Below, one piece after another: positions 63,066 through 64,000 of a stretch of DNA of 64,000 nucleotides. The stretch lies in NCBI RefSeq assembly GCF_014860165.1, contig NZ_JACZKG010000017.1:28159-92158 (forward strand), written 5' to 3'. This stretch comes from Devosia sp. (GTDB lineage Bacteria; Pseudomonadota; Alphaproteobacteria; Rhizobiales; Devosiaceae). The notes under the pieces were generated by a model, which ran no database searches, had not been told where the DNA came from, and was given only the letters and a program-made list of their open reading frames with translations. How positions within the stretch are numbered: the first letter of the stretch is position 1; each line of letters opens with the position of its first letter. The position numbers were made by a program, and so were the translations under genes.

Positions 63066-63494
63066 ATGAAATTTCTGGATATCGGAGAGGTATCGGCACA
63101 GAGCGGATTCAGGCCTTCGGCATTGCGCTACTACGAGGAAGCGGGGCTGATTTCCTCAGTTTCACGGCACGGTCTGCGCAGACAGTTTCCGCCCGAAGTT
63201 CTGTTGCAGCTCAAACTGATCGCGATGGGCAAGTTGGCGGGGTTCTCCCTTGAAGAGATCGCCGGGATGTTTGGGAGGAACGGTACTCCGGACTTGCCCC
63301 GCGCCGGGCTTCATCAGAAGGCCAACGAGATGGACCGGCAAATCCGCGAATTAACGGCACTGCGCGACACGCTCCGGCACGTCGCCGAGTGCCCTGCGCC
63401 ATCGCATATAGAGTGCCCCACCTTCAAGCGGCTCCTGGAGGTCGCGGGACAGCGGAGCGCCGTAAGGAAGAATATAACCGGCAAGCAAAGATAG
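63066..63494 (+). CDS. MerR family transcriptional regulator
   Basis: A 142-aa MerR-type activator. The N-terminal winged helix (LDIGEVSAQSGFRPSALRYYEEAGLISSVSRHGLRRQF, residues 4-41) is followed by a dimerisation helix. The C-terminus ECPAPSHIECPTFKRLL has two Cys eight residues apart. SoxR has a four-Cys 2Fe-2S cluster, so this is not SoxR, although the operator looks SoxR-like. The Cys pair may sense thiols, metals or oxidants. ATG 63066 begins 7 nt after the palindrome. Confidence 0.9.
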   Translation: MKFLDIGEVSAQSGFRPSALRYYEEAGLISSVSRHGLRRQFPPEVLLQLKLIAMGKLAGFSLEEIAGMFGRNGTPDLPRAGLHQKANEMDRQIRELTALRDTLRHVAECPAPSHIECPTFKRLLEVAGQRSAVRKNITGKQR

Positions 63495-63887
63495 GCTTCA
63501 GGGGCCTCCCTTCGTCAGATGAGACTTTCACAAAACTCCCGATTGAAGCGACGCCTCCGCGTTTGTTTCCTGCGACACCTATGTCCACAGGCAGCAGCAC
63601 CTGCAAGTGGCCGCTTTTAGGTCCATCACGGTATCCCATGATCGTCCGGGATGGGGTAGCAACCCGCCACTATCTCGTCGCTCCCCCATCGCACTTTGCA
63701 AATACTTATCCCCGCCTCCAAAACCTCCCTTATCCTCCATCCATTCCCGCCGCTCACGCGGTGCCGACGAAGTACCGGGCGGGGAGATGGGTGGATCGGG
63801 GTCGCCTGGTCCAGGCAGGGGAAACCCGGCAGCTGCGCTTGCGACACAGCGTACCTGGACCGAACCTGCCCAAAACCCCAGTCGTGT
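63495..63887. other. Intergenic stretch without a supported gene
   Basis: Track ORFs here (63389, 63607 and the minus-strand 63626 ORF) are Pro/Ser/Arg-rich, lack ribosome sites and family motifs, and overlap each other in several frames. I see no gene, tRNA or mobile-element sign in it. Confidence 0.5.
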
Positions 63888-63952
63888 GAAGCGGCTTTCG
63901 CCTCTTCAATAATCAAACAGGCGGCGCAAGCCGTCGGGGCGAAAGCCGCTTC
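63888..63952. repeat. Perfect 15-bp inverted repeat near right edge
   Basis: GAAGCGGCTTTCGCC (63888-63902) and GGCGAAAGCCGCTTC (63938-63952) are exact reverse complements with a 35-nt spacer. It may be a terminator-like REP element or the flank of a feature beyond the window. No gene is convincing between 63495 and 64000. Confidence 0.65.
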
Positions 63953-64000
63953 ATGCCGTGTAACCGCGACGCTTCCGGGCCGGGCGGCAATGTCCGCTCG

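Noticed and set aside
63389-63889. 166-aa plus-strand ORF after merR
   Set aside because: Overlaps the merR 3' end in another frame, has no ribosome site, and shows Pro/Arg/Ser-rich composition without motifs.

Overview
The window is about 64 kb of GC-rich chromosome from an alphaproteobacterium, most likely Hyphomicrobiales. A Devosia-like genus is my best guess. The reasons are a sucD-sucA-sucB TCA block, a complete PhyR-NepR-EcfG general stress response locus, ChvE/GguAB-type and Smo/MtlK-type sugar systems, many short palindromic intergenic repeats, and frequent GTG/TTG starts. Genus assignment is inference. No rRNA, tRNA, CRISPR array, transposase or integrase was seen.

Layout. (1) 1-9.5 kb: 2-oxoglutarate dehydrogenase/succinyl-CoA synthetase genes (sucD 3' part, sucA, sucB), a terminator, an SDR, two small exported proteins, a LysE exporter, then lpd with its own terminator. 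(2) 9.7-18.7 kb: an unsaturated-uronate/hexuronate module made of TRAP transporter, FadR-type GntR regulator, kduI, kduD and kdgF. After a palindromic repeat come an M15-like protein, a UPF0126/TRIC channel, a DUF4326 protein and uxuA. (3) 18.8-25.1 kb: a six-TM hybrid histidine kinase, a single-domain receiver, a convergent alpha-oxoamine-synthase-like PLP enzyme and a divergent six-TM PAS-GGDEF-EAL protein. The combination resembles CqsA/CqsS or Lqs signalling and is the best candidate for an undescribed system. (4) 25.1-29.9 kb (minus): a polar amino-acid-type ABC transporter operon ending in a thiamine-binding-family protein and a deacylase of the succinylglutamate desuccinylase/aspartoacylase superfamily.

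(5) 30.1-40.8 kb: a general stress island with phyR divergent from nepR-ecfG, a pseudo-receiver whose acceptor Asp is Glu, a Crp/Fnr regulator, three HWE/HisKA_2 kinases, a lipid kinase and small membrane proteins (DUF1328, holin-like, DUF883, DUF3309 and an unrecognised 54-aa protein). By eye I find six perfect GGAAC-N16/17-CGTT EcfG promoters here, all intergenic and correctly oriented. (6) 40.8-47.5 kb (minus): a transglutaminase / circularly permuted ATP-grasp-Alpha-E / transglutaminase-DUF2126 operon of the predicted peptide-amidoligase type. (7) 47.6-56.2 kb (minus): a SorC-type regulator, a polyol ABC transporter, mannitol-type dehydrogenase and a ribulokinase-type FGGY kinase. (8) 56.3-61.5 kb: a GntR regulator divergent from chvE-gguA-gguB, with a shared operator word and a small leader ORF with a strong Shine-Dalgarno site. 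(9) 61.7-63.5 kb: an MFS exporter divergent from a MerR regulator across an operator that closely resembles the SoxR box. The last 0.5 kb holds no convincing gene.

The theme is carbohydrate, uronate and polyol uptake with local repressors, plus a dense stress and signalling block. Long ORFs antisense to confident genes were treated as GC-rich shadows. Starts were moved from the ORF track where family length, ribosome binding sites or promoter position argued for it.
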